This document shows positions 34,848 to 44,948 of a stretch of DNA of 64,000 bases, piece after piece. The notes under the pieces were generated by a model, which worked only from the letters and a program-made list of their open reading frames with translations, was not told the DNA's origin and ran no database searches. Each line of letters starts with the position of its first letter. The stretch's first letter is position 1. Source of the stretch: Pseudomonas sp. MWU13-2105 (GTDB lineage Bacteria > Pseudomonadota > Gammaproteobacteria > Pseudomonadales > Pseudomonadaceae); the NCBI RefSeq assembly GCF_023242315.1, contig NZ_JALLIY010000006.1:248001-312000 (forward strand), read 5' to 3'. Position numbers and translations under genes: made by a program.

Positions 34848-36053
34848 CTATTTGTCCGGGCTGTCGATGGTCAGGTTCTGTTGCGCGGCGGTGCTGCTGG
34901 CCAACGGCCGGCTGCGCCCGATCCACTCGCCCGCCGTCGGTTGGCCGGCGCGGGATACCCGTGCAACCAGTTGGACTTCAGGAAAGTTCGACAGTTTCAA
35001 TTGCGGCATCATTGCGTCCGCATCCCCCAGTTCGACGGTGGCCGGCAGGTCGGCGACAGTCAGGCGCTTGGCCGCCAGCGGCGCGGGCGGCCCCTGGGTG
35101 GCCCGGGCAAAGATGAAGACACTGTCGCCCGGCTGGACCTTGGCTTTCAGCTCCGCCGCCAGATCCACCCGCACTTTCAACAGCGCGGCCTTGACCACAG
35201 GCACCTCGGCGACCTTGACCTTGCCACCGCTCGCCACCAGCTTTTCACTGGCGCGGTCGATACCGCCCTGCAACGCCGCCCGGGAGTTGTCGTCCGGCGG
35301 CAATTGCACCAACAGGCGCTTCCAGTAGTCGATGGCCTCCTGGTAACGTTCCCCTTCAAACGCCGCGATCCCCAACAGCCCGAGGCTGGTGACTTCCTTC
35401 GGGTCGATCTTGAGGGCTTCGTCGGTCAGCGCCTGGACCTGCGGCGACCAGCGCTTGCCGTCGGCAAAGTACTGCGCCTGAGCCCACTGCCCGAGCAACT
35501 CCGGCTGGCGTCCGGCCACCTTGACCGCCCGCTCGAAAGCCTTCGCCGCATCGGCCGCGCGATCCTGGGCCATATAGGCCCGCCCGAGGAAATACAGGCC
35601 CTCGGCGGAGTCCGGCTGGGCCGCCACCGCCCGTTCCAGGCGCCGGGTCATCTCTTCCACGGATTGCGGTGCCTGGGCGAATTCACGGGTCAACTCGACC
35701 TTGTCGCTGGCACCAAAATGCAAATACAGCACCAGGCCCAGCACCGGCACCAGCAACGCCGCCAGCAGCGGCAGCGGCTTGCCCAGCCGCGAGACGCGAG
35801 CCGGCGCTACACCTTCGGTATCGGCCAGCAGCTCGCGGGCCGCTTCCGCCCGACCGCTGTCCATCTGTTCGGCGCTGAGCACGCCTTCAACCTGTTGCGC
35901 CTGCAACTCGGCGACACGCTCCTGGTAGAGCGCGACGTTCAATGCGGTGCGGTCTTCCTCGCGCTGCACGCGACGCTCGCGCAGGATCGGGATCAACAGG
36001 AAACTCAGGGCAATCAGTAACAACAGACCTGTAGCGAGCCAGAAATCAATCAT
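34848..36053 (-). CDS. ccmI: Cytochrome c maturation protein CcmI
   Basis: Apocytochrome c chaperone of 401 residues that presents substrate to CcmF/H. Two N-terminal membrane segments (about 4-22 and 95-112) flank a cytoplasmic loop with [18 protein letters not shown] periplasmic TPR domain (about 120-260, [23 protein letters not shown]) follows. The C-terminal domain of about 120 residues has an Ig-like pattern. It overlaps ccmH by 4 bp. It is the last gene of the operon. Confidence 0.95.
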   Translation of the reverse strand: MIDFWLATGLLLLIALSFLLIPILRERRVQREEDRTALNVALYQERVAELQAQQVEGVLSAEQMDSGRAEAARELLADTEGVAPARVSRLGKPLPLLAALLVPVLGLVLYLHFGASDKVELTREFAQAPQSVEEMTRRLERAVAAQPDSAEGLYFLGRAYMAQDRAADAAKAFERAVKVAGRQPELLGQWAQAQYFADGKRWSPQVQALTDEALKIDPKEVTSLGLLGIAAFEGERYQEAIDYWKRLLVQLPPDDNSRAALQGGIDRASEKLVASGGKVKVAEVPVVKAALLKVRVDLAAELKAKVQPGDSVFIFARATQGPPAPLAAKRLTVADLPATVELGDADAMMPQLKLSNFPEVQLVARVSRAGQPTAGEWIGRSRPLASSTAAQQNLTIDSPDK

Positions 36054-36514
36054 TCGGTTTTCTTATCCAGCAGGTGGTCGAGGCGCTGGCGCTCCTCGGC
36101 GGAAAGCGCGTCCGGGGCGGCGGCGCCCTCGACACGACGGCGGCGGATGATCAGCGCAATCACGCCGAAGCCACCCAGCAGCAGGCCGGCCGGGCCGAAC
36201 CAGAGCAAGGCGGTCTTGCCGCTCAGGGCCGGCTTGTAGCGCACGAAGTCGCCATAACGATCGACCATGAAATCGATGATCTGCTGATTGTCCTTGCCCT
36301 CGCCGAGCATGCGGAAAATCTCCCGGCGCAGGTCAGCGGCAATCGGCGCATTGGAATCGGCGATGTCCTGGTTCTGGCACTTGGGGCAGCGCAGTTCCTT
36401 GGTCAGGTCGCGAAAGCGTTCACGCTCGGCGTCGTTGGCGAACTCATAGGTGTCGATGGCGGCATGGGCCATGCCGGCCAGGCCCAGGGCGACCGCGGCT
36501 AACCAGCGCTTCAT
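36050..36514 (-). CDS. ccmH: Cytochrome c maturation thiol reductase CcmH
   Basis: Holds the apocytochrome Cys pair reduced for haem attachment. It has 154 residues. A signal/anchor is followed by [16 protein letters not shown], the LRCxxC redox motif, and then a three-helix domain. A membrane segment lies near 104-124 before a charged tail. It is the short (Pseudomonas-type) form, with the TPR part encoded separately in ccmI. It overlaps both neighbours by 4 bp. Confidence 0.95.
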   Translation of the reverse strand: MKRWLAAVALGLAGMAHAAIDTYEFANDAERERFRDLTKELRCPKCQNQDIADSNAPIAADLRREIFRMLGEGKDNQQIIDFMVDRYGDFVRYKPALSGKTALLWFGPAGLLLGGFGVIALIIRRRRVEGAAAPDALSAEERQRLDHLLDKKTE

Positions 36515-37047
36515 GGCCGGGCCTCGTCCACCAGCGACTGATACACACTCGCCAGTTGCTCGCGCCAGACCGTCTCGTCGATGACCCCGACGTACTTGTG
36601 GCGAATCACGCCCTTGGCATCGATGAAGAAGGTCTCCGGCGCACCATACACCCCCAGGTCCAGGCCCAGGGAGCCTTGATCGTCACGGATATTCAGCTGG
36701 TAGGGATTATGGAAATCCTTCAGCCACTTCAATGCCTCGGCATTGTCATCCTTGTAGTTGACGCCATAGATCAGCACGCCCTGCTGGGCCAGTTTGTTCA
36801 GCACCGGGTGCTCGACCCGGCAGGAAATGCACCAGGTGCCCCAGACATTCACCAGCGCCGGCTTGCCTTGCAGGTCGGCCACGCTCAGTTGCTTGTCACC
36901 CTGCACGCTGGGCAACGCGAACGCCGGGAACGGCTTGCCGATCATCGCCGACGGCAGCTCGGAGGGATCCAGGTACAAACCACGATAAAGGAATACAGCC
37001 ATCAGCAGAAACGCCGCCAGCGGCAATACCATCAACCAACGCTTCAT
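36511..37047 (-). CDS. ccmG: Cytochrome c maturation thioredoxin CcmG (DsbE)
   Basis: Periplasmic, membrane-tethered reductant for CcmH. It has 178 residues. The N-terminal anchor is MVLPLAAFLLMAVFLY, and the thioredoxin fold has the active site WGTWCISCRVEHP (Cys pair near 72/75). GVNYKDDNAEALKWL and the cis-Pro loop GAPETFFIDAKG are typical of DsbE. It is coupled by 4-bp overlaps to ccmF and ccmH. Confidence 0.95.
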   Translation of the reverse strand: MKRWLMVLPLAAFLLMAVFLYRGLYLDPSELPSAMIGKPFPAFALPSVQGDKQLSVADLQGKPALVNVWGTWCISCRVEHPVLNKLAQQGVLIYGVNYKDDNAEALKWLKDFHNPYQLNIRDDQGSLGLDLGVYGAPETFFIDAKGVIRHKYVGVIDETVWREQLASVYQSLVDEARP

Positions 37048-39017
37048 GCCGTCGCTCCACTCAGGCCCAGTGCTTCACGCACGCGGCTTTTCACCTTGAC
37101 CCGATAACGCCGGTCCAGCGCCGCCAGGGCACCGCCCAAGGCGGTCAGCAGGCCGCCGAACCAGATCCAGCGGACGAACGGCTTGACGTGCACCCGCACC
37201 GCCCAGGCGCCGTTTTCCAGCGGCTCGCCGAGGGCGACGTAGAGGTCACGGGTGAAACCGGCGTCGATCCCGGCTTCGGTCATCATCGATTGCTGCACGG
37301 TGTACAAGCGTTTCTCCGGGTGCAGCAACGCCACTTCCTTGCCGTTTTCAATGACCCGGATCGTGCCTCTGTCCGAGGTGAAGTTCGGCCCCTCGACATG
37401 CTTGGCGCCTTCGAAGATGAAGTGATAGCCGCCCAGTTCCATGGACTCGCCCGGCGCCATGCGCAGGTCACGCTCGGCGCTCTCCTGGCTCGACAGCACC
37501 ACGCCCAGGGCGCAGACCGCGATACCCAGGTGCGCCAGCTGCATGCCCCAATAGCTGCGGGTCAGGCTCTGCAGGCCCTTGATCAGGCCCTTGTTGCGGG
37601 TCTTGTCGAGGATGTCGCGGACGCCGGCCAGCAGCACCCAGGCCGCCAGCAGGAAGGTCGCCAGCACCGCCCAGTTGAAATCGCCATAGACCAGCCCGGC
37701 CACCACCGCCAGGGCAACGCTACCCAGCAACACCGGGGTCAGCATGCCCACCAGCCATTTCACCGGGGTGTCTTTCCAGCGCACCAGCACGCCGACCGCC
37801 ATCACCACCATCAGCAGCGCCATCAGCGGGATGAACAAGGCATTGAAGTACGGCGGGCCGACCGACAGCTTGGCGCCACTGAGGGCATCAAGCACCAGCG
37901 GATACAAGGTGCCCAGCAGGATCATCGAGGCCGCCACCACCAGCACCAGGTTGTTACCCAGCAGCAGGGTTTCCCGCGACCACAGGTCGAAGCCGACATG
38001 GCTTTTCACCACGGGCGCGCGCAGGGCGAACAGGGTCAGCGATCCACCGACCACGAACAGCAGGAAGATCAGGATGAACACCCCGCGCGCCGGGTCGGAG
38101 GCAAAGGCATGCACCGAGGTCAACACCCCGGAACGCACCAGGAAGGTCCCCAGCAGGCTCAGGGAAAACGCCGCAATGGCCAGGAGCACGGTCCAGCTCT
38201 TGAACACCCCGCGTTTTTCCGTGACCGCCAGGGAGTGGATCAGCGCCGTGCCCACCAGCCAGGGCATGAACGAGGCGTTTTCCACCGGGTCCCAAAACCA
38301 CCAGCCGCCCCAGCCGAGTTCGTAGTAGGCCCACCAGGAGCCGAGGGTGATACCGACCCCCAGGAACGCCCAGGCGACAATGGTCCAGGGCCGCGACCAG
38401 CGCGCCCAGGCGGCGTCGAGACGGCCGCCGAGCAAGGCGGCGATGGCGAAGGCGAAGGCCACCGAGAAGCCGACATAGCCCATGTAGAGCATCGGCGGGT
38501 GAACGATCAGGCCGACGTCCTGCAACAACGGGTTGAGGTCGCGACCGTCCGCCGGGATCTGCGGCAGGATCCGCGAGAACGGGTTGGAGGTGAGGATCAG
38601 GAACAGCAGGAAGCCGGTGCTGATCATCCCCATCACCGCCAGCACCCTGGCCAGCATCACCTGCGGCAGTTGCCGGGAAAAGACCGAGACGGCAAAGGTC
38701 CAGCCACCGAGGATCAGCGCCCAGAGCAGCAACGAACCTTCGTGGGCGCCCCACACGGCACTGAACTTGAAGTACCAGGGCAAGGCGCTGTTGGAGTTGT
38801 TGGCAACATAACTGACGGAAAAATCATCGGTCATGAAGGCGTAGGTCAGCACCCCGAAGGCGAACACCAGGAAGGCGAACTGCCCCCAGGCCGCCGGCCG
38901 CGCCAGGCTCATCCACAGGCGGTCGCCGCGCCAGGCGCCGAACAGCGGGACGCTGGCTTGCACCAGGGCAAAGCACAACGCGAGGATCATGGCCAGATGG
39001 CCCAACTCAGGAATCAT
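37044..39017 (-). CDS. ccmF: Haem lyase subunit CcmF
   Basis: Ligates haem from holo-CcmE to apocytochrome c. It has 657 residues with about 15 membrane segments. The periplasmic WWD domain is WGGWWFWDPVENASFMPW, near residue 225-242, with conserved His residues around it. It has the usual long form with a C-terminal periplasmic region (GGYHFIFEGAKHVEGPNF). The start is fixed by overlap with neighbours: ccmE ends 3 bp upstream and ccmG overlaps by 4 bp. Confidence 0.96.
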   Translation of the reverse strand: MIPELGHLAMILALCFALVQASVPLFGAWRGDRLWMSLARPAAWGQFAFLVFAFGVLTYAFMTDDFSVSYVANNSNSALPWYFKFSAVWGAHEGSLLLWALILGGWTFAVSVFSRQLPQVMLARVLAVMGMISTGFLLFLILTSNPFSRILPQIPADGRDLNPLLQDVGLIVHPPMLYMGYVGFSVAFAFAIAALLGGRLDAAWARWSRPWTIVAWAFLGVGITLGSWWAYYELGWGGWWFWDPVENASFMPWLVGTALIHSLAVTEKRGVFKSWTVLLAIAAFSLSLLGTFLVRSGVLTSVHAFASDPARGVFILIFLLFVVGGSLTLFALRAPVVKSHVGFDLWSRETLLLGNNLVLVVAASMILLGTLYPLVLDALSGAKLSVGPPYFNALFIPLMALLMVVMAVGVLVRWKDTPVKWLVGMLTPVLLGSVALAVVAGLVYGDFNWAVLATFLLAAWVLLAGVRDILDKTRNKGLIKGLQSLTRSYWGMQLAHLGIAVCALGVVLSSQESAERDLRMAPGESMELGGYHFIFEGAKHVEGPNFTSDRGTIRVIENGKEVALLHPEKRLYTVQQSMMTEAGIDAGFTRDLYVALGEPLENGAWAVRVHVKPFVRWIWFGGLLTALGGALAALDRRYRVKVKSRVREALGLSGATA

Positions 39018-39020
39018 TGA

Positions 39021-39476
39021 TCAACCCTCCTTGGCTTGCGTCGGGGCGGATTGACCGCTGTCCTTCAACGCCTTGGTGACTTCCGGCGGCATGTATTTCT
39101 CATCGTGCTTGGCCAGCACTTCATCGGCCACCACCACACCGGCGGCATTCAGCTTGCCCAGGGCAACGATGCCCTGCCCTTCGCGGAACAGGTCCGGGAG
39201 GATGCCGCGATAGGTAATGGTGACGGACTTGTTGAAATCGGTGACCACGAACGTCACGTCCAGCGAATCGCCGGAACGTTGCAACGAGCCTTTCTCGACC
39301 ATGCCGCCGGCGCGAATCCGTGTGCCGTGGGGCGCTTCGCCATTGGCGATCTGGGTCGGAGTGTAGAACAGGTTGATGTTTTCCTGCAGCGCACTCAAGG
39401 CCAGGCCCACGGCGGCGCCGACGCCGACCAGGATGGCGAGGATGATGATCAGGCGCTTTTTGCGCAGCGGGTTCAC
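39021..39476 (-). CDS. ccmE: Haem chaperone CcmE
   Basis: Carries haem covalently bound to a His before transfer to CcmF. The 151 residues start at a GTG ([16 protein letters not shown]). An N-terminal anchor is followed by an OB-fold domain. The haem-binding histidine lies in [14 protein letters not shown], near residue 123-125, followed by the conserved Tyr. The GTG start overlaps the ccmD stop by 4 bp (GTGA), which fixes it. Confidence 0.95.
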   Translation of the reverse strand: MNPLRKKRLIIILAILVGVGAAVGLALSALQENINLFYTPTQIANGEAPHGTRIRAGGMVEKGSLQRSGDSLDVTFVVTDFNKSVTITYRGILPDLFREGQGIVALGKLNAAGVVVADEVLAKHDEKYMPPEVTKALKDSGQSAPTQAKEG

Positions 39477-39649
39477 TTGGCATTCTCCCGGCGCAGACGA
39501 CGCGCCTCTTGTTGCAGGTAACGCCGCCGGGCCAGGATCGGCGCCGCGACGTTCAGGACCAGCACGGCCAGGCAGATGCCATAGGCCGACCAGACATACA
39601 GGCCGTGATGACCCATGGCGAGAAAATCGCCGAAAGTGGCAAAACTCAT
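39473..39649 (-). CDS. ccmD: Small haem-exporter subunit CcmD
   Basis: A 58-residue protein with one membrane segment ([17 protein letters not shown]) and a basic cytoplasmic tail ([17 protein letters not shown]). [18 protein letters not shown] is the family signature. It releases holo-CcmE from CcmC. It overlaps ccmC and ccmE by 4 bp each. Confidence 0.93.
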   Translation of the reverse strand: MSFATFGDFLAMGHHGLYVWSAYGICLAVLVLNVAAPILARRRYLQQEARRLRRENAK

Positions 39650-40401
39650 CGCGCCACCCCCAACTCGTTGAGGACTTCGGCCTTGACCCAACTGGCCCGT
39701 GCTTCGCGCTTGAGCACTTCAAGGCGCATGCGCAGCAATACCACGGCGCCGAAGAAACAATAGAAACCCAGCACCGTCAGCAACAGCGGCAGCCACATCT
39801 CAGCCGGCATCGCCGGTTTTTCGGTCAGGCTGAAGGTCGAGCCCTGGTGCAGGGTGCTCCACCACTCCACCGAGTATTTGATGATCGGGATATTGATCAC
39901 CCCGACAATCGCCAGCACCGCGCAGGCCTTGGCGGCGCTGTCGCGATTGGTGATGGCGTTGCCCAGGGCGATCAGGCCGAAATAGAGGAACAGCAGGATC
40001 AGCATCGAGGTCAGGCGCGCATCCCAGACCCACCATGCGCCCCAGGTCGGCTTGCCCCAGATGGCCCCGGTGAGCAGCGCCACGGCGGTCATCCAGGCAC
40101 CGATGGGCGCGGCGCATTGCAACGCGACGTCGGCCAGTTTCATCTTCCACACCAGCCCCACCACACCACAGACCGCCAGCATCACATAGCAGGACTGGGC
40201 CAGCATGGCTGCCGGCACGTGGATGTAGATGATGCGAAAGCTGTTGCCCTGCTGGTAGTCCGGCGGCGCGAAGGCCAGGCCCCAGACCACCCCGGTACCG
40301 ATCAGCAGTACGGCGGCCACGCTCAGCCAGGGCAACAGGCGCCCGCTGATGCCATAGAACCATTTGGGCGAGCCCAGCTTATGAAACCAAGTCCAGTTCA
40401 T
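39646..40401 (-). CDS. ccmC: Haem-handling protein CcmC
   Basis: Loads haem onto CcmE. It has 251 residues with six membrane segments. The WWD motif is [13 protein letters not shown], near 125-137, with conserved His in the loops ([12 protein letters not shown]). The start is taken as the ATG at 40401; a GTG directly before it (40404) is possible. It begins 45 bp after the ccmB stop, the only real gap in the operon. Confidence 0.95.
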   Translation of the reverse strand: MNWTWFHKLGSPKWFYGISGRLLPWLSVAAVLLIGTGVVWGLAFAPPDYQQGNSFRIIYIHVPAAMLAQSCYVMLAVCGVVGLVWKMKLADVALQCAAPIGAWMTAVALLTGAIWGKPTWGAWWVWDARLTSMLILLFLYFGLIALGNAITNRDSAAKACAVLAIVGVINIPIIKYSVEWWSTLHQGSTFSLTEKPAMPAEMWLPLLLTVLGFYCFFGAVVLLRMRLEVLKREARASWVKAEVLNELGVAR

Positions 40402-40449
40402 CACGGTACATCCAAGGGTCTTCGCTGGTCATCAACGGACCAGACCTCA

Positions 40450-41118
40450 TTATTCGCCGACGCTGATCTTCAGGCCAGCCGCTATTGCAAAAGGTGTCAG
40501 GGTCACCGCCAGGGCGGCCAGGCTGCCCAGCCAGAGCAGGTAACCCGTGGCCGGCATGCCCTGCAACGCGGCCTGCAAGGCCCCGCTGCCGAGAATCAGT
40601 ACCGGGATGTACAGCGGCAGGATCAACAGCGCCAGTAACAGGCCACCACGCTTCAATCCCACCGTCAGGGCCGCCCCTACCGCACCGAGCAGACTCAGTA
40701 CCGGCGTACCCAAGAGTAGCGATAACAACAGCACCGGCAAGCAGGCACTCGGTAATCCGAGCATCAACGCCAGCAAAGGCGCGAGCAGGACCAGGGCCAG
40801 GCCGGAAAAAACCCAGTGTGCCAGTACCTTGGCCAAAACCAGAAGCGCCAGGGGGTGCGACGAAAGGACCCACTGTTCCAGCGAACCGTCCTCGAAATCA
40901 CTGCGGAAAAGCCCGTCCAGCGAGAGCAGGACGGACAACAGGGCCGCCACCCAGAGCAGGCCCGGAGACAAGGTTTGCAACATATTTGTCTCGGGACCGA
41001 CCGCCAACGGGAACAACGCGATCACAATGGCGAAGAACACCAGCGGATTGGCCAGCTCCGCCGGACGACGAAACAACAGGCGTGCCTCACGGGCGAACAA
41101 CAAGCCGAAGACACTCAT
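40450..41118 (-). CDS. ccmB: Haem exporter permease CcmB
   Basis: ABC permease partner of CcmA. It has 222 residues and six membrane segments. [19 protein letters not shown] at the start and [13 protein letters not shown] are the family marks. It overlaps ccmA by 4 bp. With CcmA it drives release of holo-CcmE from CcmC by ATP hydrolysis. Confidence 0.95.
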   Translation of the reverse strand: MSVFGLLFAREARLLFRRPAELANPLVFFAIVIALFPLAVGPETNMLQTLSPGLLWVAALLSVLLSLDGLFRSDFEDGSLEQWVLSSHPLALLVLAKVLAHWVFSGLALVLLAPLLALMLGLPSACLPVLLLSLLLGTPVLSLLGAVGAALTVGLKRGGLLLALLILPLYIPVLILGSGALQAALQGMPATGYLLWLGSLAALAVTLTPFAIAAGLKISVGE

Positions 41119-41750
41119 GCGGCCCACCGCCCCAGGTCGAGATCGCGATAACCGGCCGGCACGCGGGCCAGGCTGTGGTGGGTGGTCAGCACGACCATGC
41201 CGCCGCGTTCGCAATGGCCGGCCAGGTGTTCTTCGAGCTGGGCGACGCCTTGCTTGTCCAGGGCGGTGAACGGTTCGTCGAGAATCCACAGCGGCGGGCT
41301 GTCCAGGTACAAACGGGCCAGGGCCACGCGGCGCTGCTGGCCGGCGGACAGGGTATGGCAGGAAACGTCCTCGAAACCGCGCAGCCCGACTGCCGCCAGG
41401 GCCTGCCAGATCGCCTCGCGGCCGGCCGGCCGATGCAGGGCACAGAGCCAACTGAGGTTCTCTTCGGCGGTCAGCAGGTCCTTGATCCCGGCGGCATGAC
41501 CGATCCACAACAGCGTCCGCGCCAGCTCGCTGCGCTGGGCATTCAGCGGTTGCCCGTTAAGCTGTACTTCCCCGGCGGTCGGCTGCATCAGGCCCGCCAG
41601 CAGGCGCAACAGACTGGTCTTGCCACTGCCGTTGGGGCCGCTGATCTGCAACAGGTCGCCAGGACGCAGCTGCAATTGGAGGTGCTCGAAGAGCAGCCGC
41701 CCGTCCCGTTCACAGGCGAGCGCCAAGGCTTCTAGAAGAGGGCTGGTCAA
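41115..41750 (-). CDS. ccmA: Haem exporter ATPase CcmA
   Basis: ABC ATPase of 211 residues. Walker A is [10 protein letters not shown] near 39-48, the signature [14 protein letters not shown] lies near 132-145, and Walker B is [12 protein letters not shown]. It is the first gene of the ccmABCDEFGHI operon. About 190 bp separate it from the divergent fliK-like gene, and both promoters must lie there. Confidence 0.96.
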   Translation of the reverse strand: MTSPLLEALALACERDGRLLFEHLQLQLRPGDLLQISGPNGSGKTSLLRLLAGLMQPTAGEVQLNGQPLNAQRSELARTLLWIGHAAGIKDLLTAEENLSWLCALHRPAGREAIWQALAAVGLRGFEDVSCHTLSAGQQRRVALARLYLDSPPLWILDEPFTALDKQGVAQLEEHLAGHCERGGMVVLTTHHSLARVPAGYRDLDLGRWAA

Positions 41751-41943
41751 ATAATCGAGGCCTTTTTACAGTTCAAGTCGACACGGGCGCAGCCGTTAAA
41801 GTGAAGCAGAATAAATGCTTTTGCAGCTCGACCTACAGAGCTGTGTCAATTTTTGCGCTATTTTGGACACACTTCGGAGATAGACCGCATTATACATGCG
41901 ATGCCCTACTCCAAAGAGGGCTATTTCGACAGGCTGCGACCCG

Positions 41944-43515
41944 ATGACAGGCGAACTCACCATCCTCCCCCTGCCCCAGTTGATCCCGGCCAACAGCCGT
42001 CCGATGCTGCTGGCCAGCGAACTGCTGCAACTGACACCGCCGCTCGCCGGCCTGATCGCTCCCGGGCAAAGCGCCCAAGCCGAAGTCCTCTCCCTCAAGC
42101 AGACCGACCAGACCTTCCAGTTACTGCTCAAGGTCACCACCGACAACGGTCGCCAGACCACCGTACAGGCCAGCAGCAACCAACCGCTGCCAGAAGGCAC
42201 CAGTGTCGCGGTGACCCAACCGTCGCCCGGCAACCTGGCGATCACCGTACAGCAGGCGCTGAGTGCCAGTATCGCCGCCCTGACCCGCCTGGATACCACA
42301 CAACTGCCGGTCGGCACCTTGCTGCAAGGCAAGGTCATGACCGCCCAGTTACTGCCACAGACACCCGGACAGCCGGCGGTCTATCGCTCGTTGGTGACTC
42401 TGCTCAATACGGCCCTGAGCGGTACCACCCTGACCCTCGACAGCCCGCAGCCACTGCGCATCGGCAGCCTGCTGAGCGCCTTGGTGCAGGGCGCGCAGAG
42501 CCTGAGCCTGGTGCCACTGGCCGCCCGCCAGGACCAACTGGCGGTGGCCCAGCAACTGATTACCCAACAAGGTCGGCAAGGTTCGCTGGACAGCCTGATC
42601 AGTACCCTGCAGAACCTGCCCCGGAACGCCGACCTGCCCGCCGACCTGCGCGCGGCCATCAACACCCTGCTGGCGGACCTGCCCGACATCAACCAGTTGA
42701 GCAACCCCAAGGGCCTGGCCCAGGCCCTGCAAAACAGCGGACTGTTCCTCGAAGCCAATCTGTTGCAAGGGCAGAACCCGGCGCTGACACCCGACCTCAA
42801 GAGCAACCTGCTGCGCCTGATCGCCCAGATCATGCCGCAATTGCCCGGCAGCCCGAGCTTCGATCCCGCAATCACCGCCAGCCTGCTCGCGCGCGCCCTA
42901 CCGGGTTTCGTCCGCAGTGCCCTGGGCACCCTCGGCCAGGTCGGCGAACCGACCCAGCCGATCAGTTTTCCCCTGCCCTCGCGCCTGCTGCAAAGCCTCA
43001 CCGACGATGGCGACCTGGAAGGCCTCCTGCGCCTGGCCGCGGCCGCCGTTTCGCGCCTGCAAAGCCATCAGCTTTCCAGCCTGGAACAGACCGGGCGCAC
43101 CCCTGAGGGCAATCTGCAGACCACCTGGCAACTGGAAATCCCCATGCGCAACCTACAGGACATCGTGCCTTTGCAGATCAAGATCCAGCATGAGGAAAAG
43201 GAGCCGACACACGAGCAGGAAAAACGCGAAAAGCGCGAGCAGAAGGAACAACTGTGGCGAGTGGAGCTGGCCTTTGACCTGGAACCGCTGGGGCCGCTGC
43301 AAGTCCAGGCACAGTTGGTGCGGGGCAGCCTGTCCAGCCAGTTATGGGCCGAACGTCCCTACACCGCCAGCCTGATCGCCAGCCAGCTGGGCGAGTTGCG
43401 TGAACGCCTGCGGGCCTCGGGCCTGAATGTCAGCGACCTCGATTGCCATCAGGGCACGCCCCCCCAGGGCAAGCAAACCCGACTGGACCAACGCTGGGTC
43501 GACGAAACCGCATGA
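41944..43515 (+). CDS. FliK C-terminal-domain protein (hook-length-control-like)
   Basis: The protein has 523 residues. A long Gln/Leu/Pro-rich N-terminal region of low complexity is followed by a compact C-terminal domain (about 395-505). LEIPMRNLQDIVPLQIKIQ and LGPLQVQAQLVRGSLSSQLWAE match the FliK/T3S-4 secretion-switch domain. A charged insert (EKEPTHEQEKREKREQ) lies inside it. It is translationally coupled (ATGA) to an FlhB-tail gene, so the two likely act together. It is not the main fliK of a flagellar operon. The start at 41944 is a best guess. Confidence 0.75.
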   Translation: MTGELTILPLPQLIPANSRPMLLASELLQLTPPLAGLIAPGQSAQAEVLSLKQTDQTFQLLLKVTTDNGRQTTVQASSNQPLPEGTSVAVTQPSPGNLAITVQQALSASIAALTRLDTTQLPVGTLLQGKVMTAQLLPQTPGQPAVYRSLVTLLNTALSGTTLTLDSPQPLRIGSLLSALVQGAQSLSLVPLAARQDQLAVAQQLITQQGRQGSLDSLISTLQNLPRNADLPADLRAAINTLLADLPDINQLSNPKGLAQALQNSGLFLEANLLQGQNPALTPDLKSNLLRLIAQIMPQLPGSPSFDPAITASLLARALPGFVRSALGTLGQVGEPTQPISFPLPSRLLQSLTDDGDLEGLLRLAAAAVSRLQSHQLSSLEQTGRTPEGNLQTTWQLEIPMRNLQDIVPLQIKIQHEEKEPTHEQEKREKREQKEQLWRVELAFDLEPLGPLQVQAQLVRGSLSSQLWAERPYTASLIASQLGELRERLRASGLNVSDLDCHQGTPPQGKQTRLDQRWVDETA

Positions 43516-43841
43516 AGAATCCCAACACTCCACGCCAGGCCATCGCCCTCAAGTACGACGGCCAGCAAGCCCCGACCCTCACCGCCAAGGGCGACGAGGA
43601 GCTGGCCGAAGCCATCCTGAAGCTGGCCCGCGACTATGAAGTGCCGATCTACGAGAATGCCGAACTGGTGAAACTGCTGGCGCGGATGGAGTTGGGCGAC
43701 AGTATTCCGGAGGAGTTGTACCGGACCATCGCCGAGATCATCGCCTTTGCCTGGAATCTCAAGGGGAAATTTCCGGTTGGCCAGGATCCCAATGCGCCCC
43801 CTGTGGAGAAGGATATTACCGAGCGAGGGGAGGATTACTGA
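43512..43841 (+). CDS. FlhB C-terminal-domain homologue
   Basis: This 109-residue cytosolic protein resembles only the cytoplasmic domain of FlhB/YscU: QAIALKYDGQQAPTLTAKG, then DYEVPIYENAELVKLLARMELGDSIPEELY. The autocleavage motif NPTH is absent and no membrane part is encoded. Such stand-alone FlhB-tail proteins (YlqH type) can partly replace the FlhB domain in secretion. Here it is coupled to a FliK-domain protein. The two reproduce the known FliK-FlhB contact as a two-gene operon outside the flagellar cluster. Confidence 0.8.
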   Translation: MKNPNTPRQAIALKYDGQQAPTLTAKGDEELAEAILKLARDYEVPIYENAELVKLLARMELGDSIPEELYRTIAEIIAFAWNLKGKFPVGQDPNAPPVEKDITERGEDY

Positions 43842-43905
43842 TTCAGAATTGGATTGGGTAAAGGCGACAACCTGTTTTTTGTCGTTCACTGACAAACGGT
43901 TTGAT

Positions 43906-44673
43906 TTATAAGAATATGGACACCCCCATCCTGCCAATGAGAAACACAAGTAAAATCAAAAAGAATATCCGAATAAAGCCACTTCCATAACGCAGCGCTA
44001 AAAAAGCCCCAGTGATAGAGCCTGCAATATTGCAGGCGGCAACGACTCCACCCAGGGTCCATAAAACGTTACCAGACGGGATAAAAAATATTAGCGCCGC
44101 GCTAAATGTTCCTAAATTAACCAACTTTGCTGAAGCGGATGCATTTAGAAAATCGAATCCAAAACACCTTACAAAAACAAAAAGCAGAAGGCTGCCGCTA
44201 CCGGGTCCGAACACGCCATCATAAAACCCGATTAACCCACCCCAAAAAAACCCTAGCAAAGTTTCTTTCTTTCCGACTTGAATATTGGAACTGACCCGAC
44301 CCAAGTCCTTTTTTACAAAAGTATAAGTAGCCATCACGATCAAAACAAAGAAAGCAACATACTCCATGAGCCTCTTGGGAACGAGCGAAACAGAGAGGGC
44401 GCCAAAGAAGGAAAATACAAAAGCTGAAATCATAATCGGAAGCATAAGCTTCCATATGATTTTTATTCTTTTGAGATAGGTGAATATGGAAGAAAAATTA
44501 CCCGCTAAAACCGCCAGCTTGTTGGTTCCAAAAACCGTAGCCAAACTGTATTGAGGTAAAGCGTGTAAAAGTGCGGGTAGCTGTACAAGTCCGCCGCCTC
44601 CAACGGCCGCATCAATCAAGCCACCGCAAAAAGCAAAAAAACCCAACGCAATTAAGGCGTGCTCAAAATCCAT
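43906..44673 (-). CDS. TSUP-family membrane exporter (TauE/SafE-like)
   Basis: The 255-residue protein has about eight membrane segments and the TSUP halves CGGLIDAAVGGGGLVQLPALL and GLIGFYDGVFGPGSGSLL. Base use is clearly AT-richer than its neighbours. AGGAT precedes the ATG at 44673. The same frame stays open for 92 more codons to an ATG at 44949 that overlaps the upstream stop (TAATG), so a longer product is possible, but that part resembles no TSUP protein. It is probably co-transcribed with the split enzyme gene upstream. The substrate is unknown; sulfite, organosulfonates and similar anions are typical. Confidence 0.78.
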   Translation of the reverse strand: MDFEHALIALGFFAFCGGLIDAAVGGGGLVQLPALLHALPQYSLATVFGTNKLAVLAGNFSSIFTYLKRIKIIWKLMLPIMISAFVFSFFGALSVSLVPKRLMEYVAFFVLIVMATYTFVKKDLGRVSSNIQVGKKETLLGFFWGGLIGFYDGVFGPGSGSLLLFVFVRCFGFDFLNASASAKLVNLGTFSAALIFFIPSGNVLWTLGGVVAACNIAGSITGAFLALRYGSGFIRIFFLILLVFLIGRMGVSIFL

Positions 44674-44948
44674 ATAAAATATCCTGCCAGGATTTGCATT
44701 CTTAAACCAGGTATTATTAAATTCGACCCAGCGGATATTCAGAGACTCCGACCAACTTACTATACGATCATAGAAGATCAATCGGAGTATATTATACCGA
44801 CTAACATATAGCATGCTTAAAGCTGCCTGAGAAGGCCCTGGAGGCTTGGACATACGAGAATCCAAGATGAGTATCACTGACTTGTCGAGATCAAAGCCGC
44901 ATGCAAAAAAATTGAATGCTTTTCCGACACGCTGATTGTAATCGAGCA

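Noticed and set aside
37188..39020. 610-codon plus-strand frame antisense to ccmF
   Set aside because: Shadow of ccmF, extremely His/Gln/Arg-rich and without hydrophobic core.
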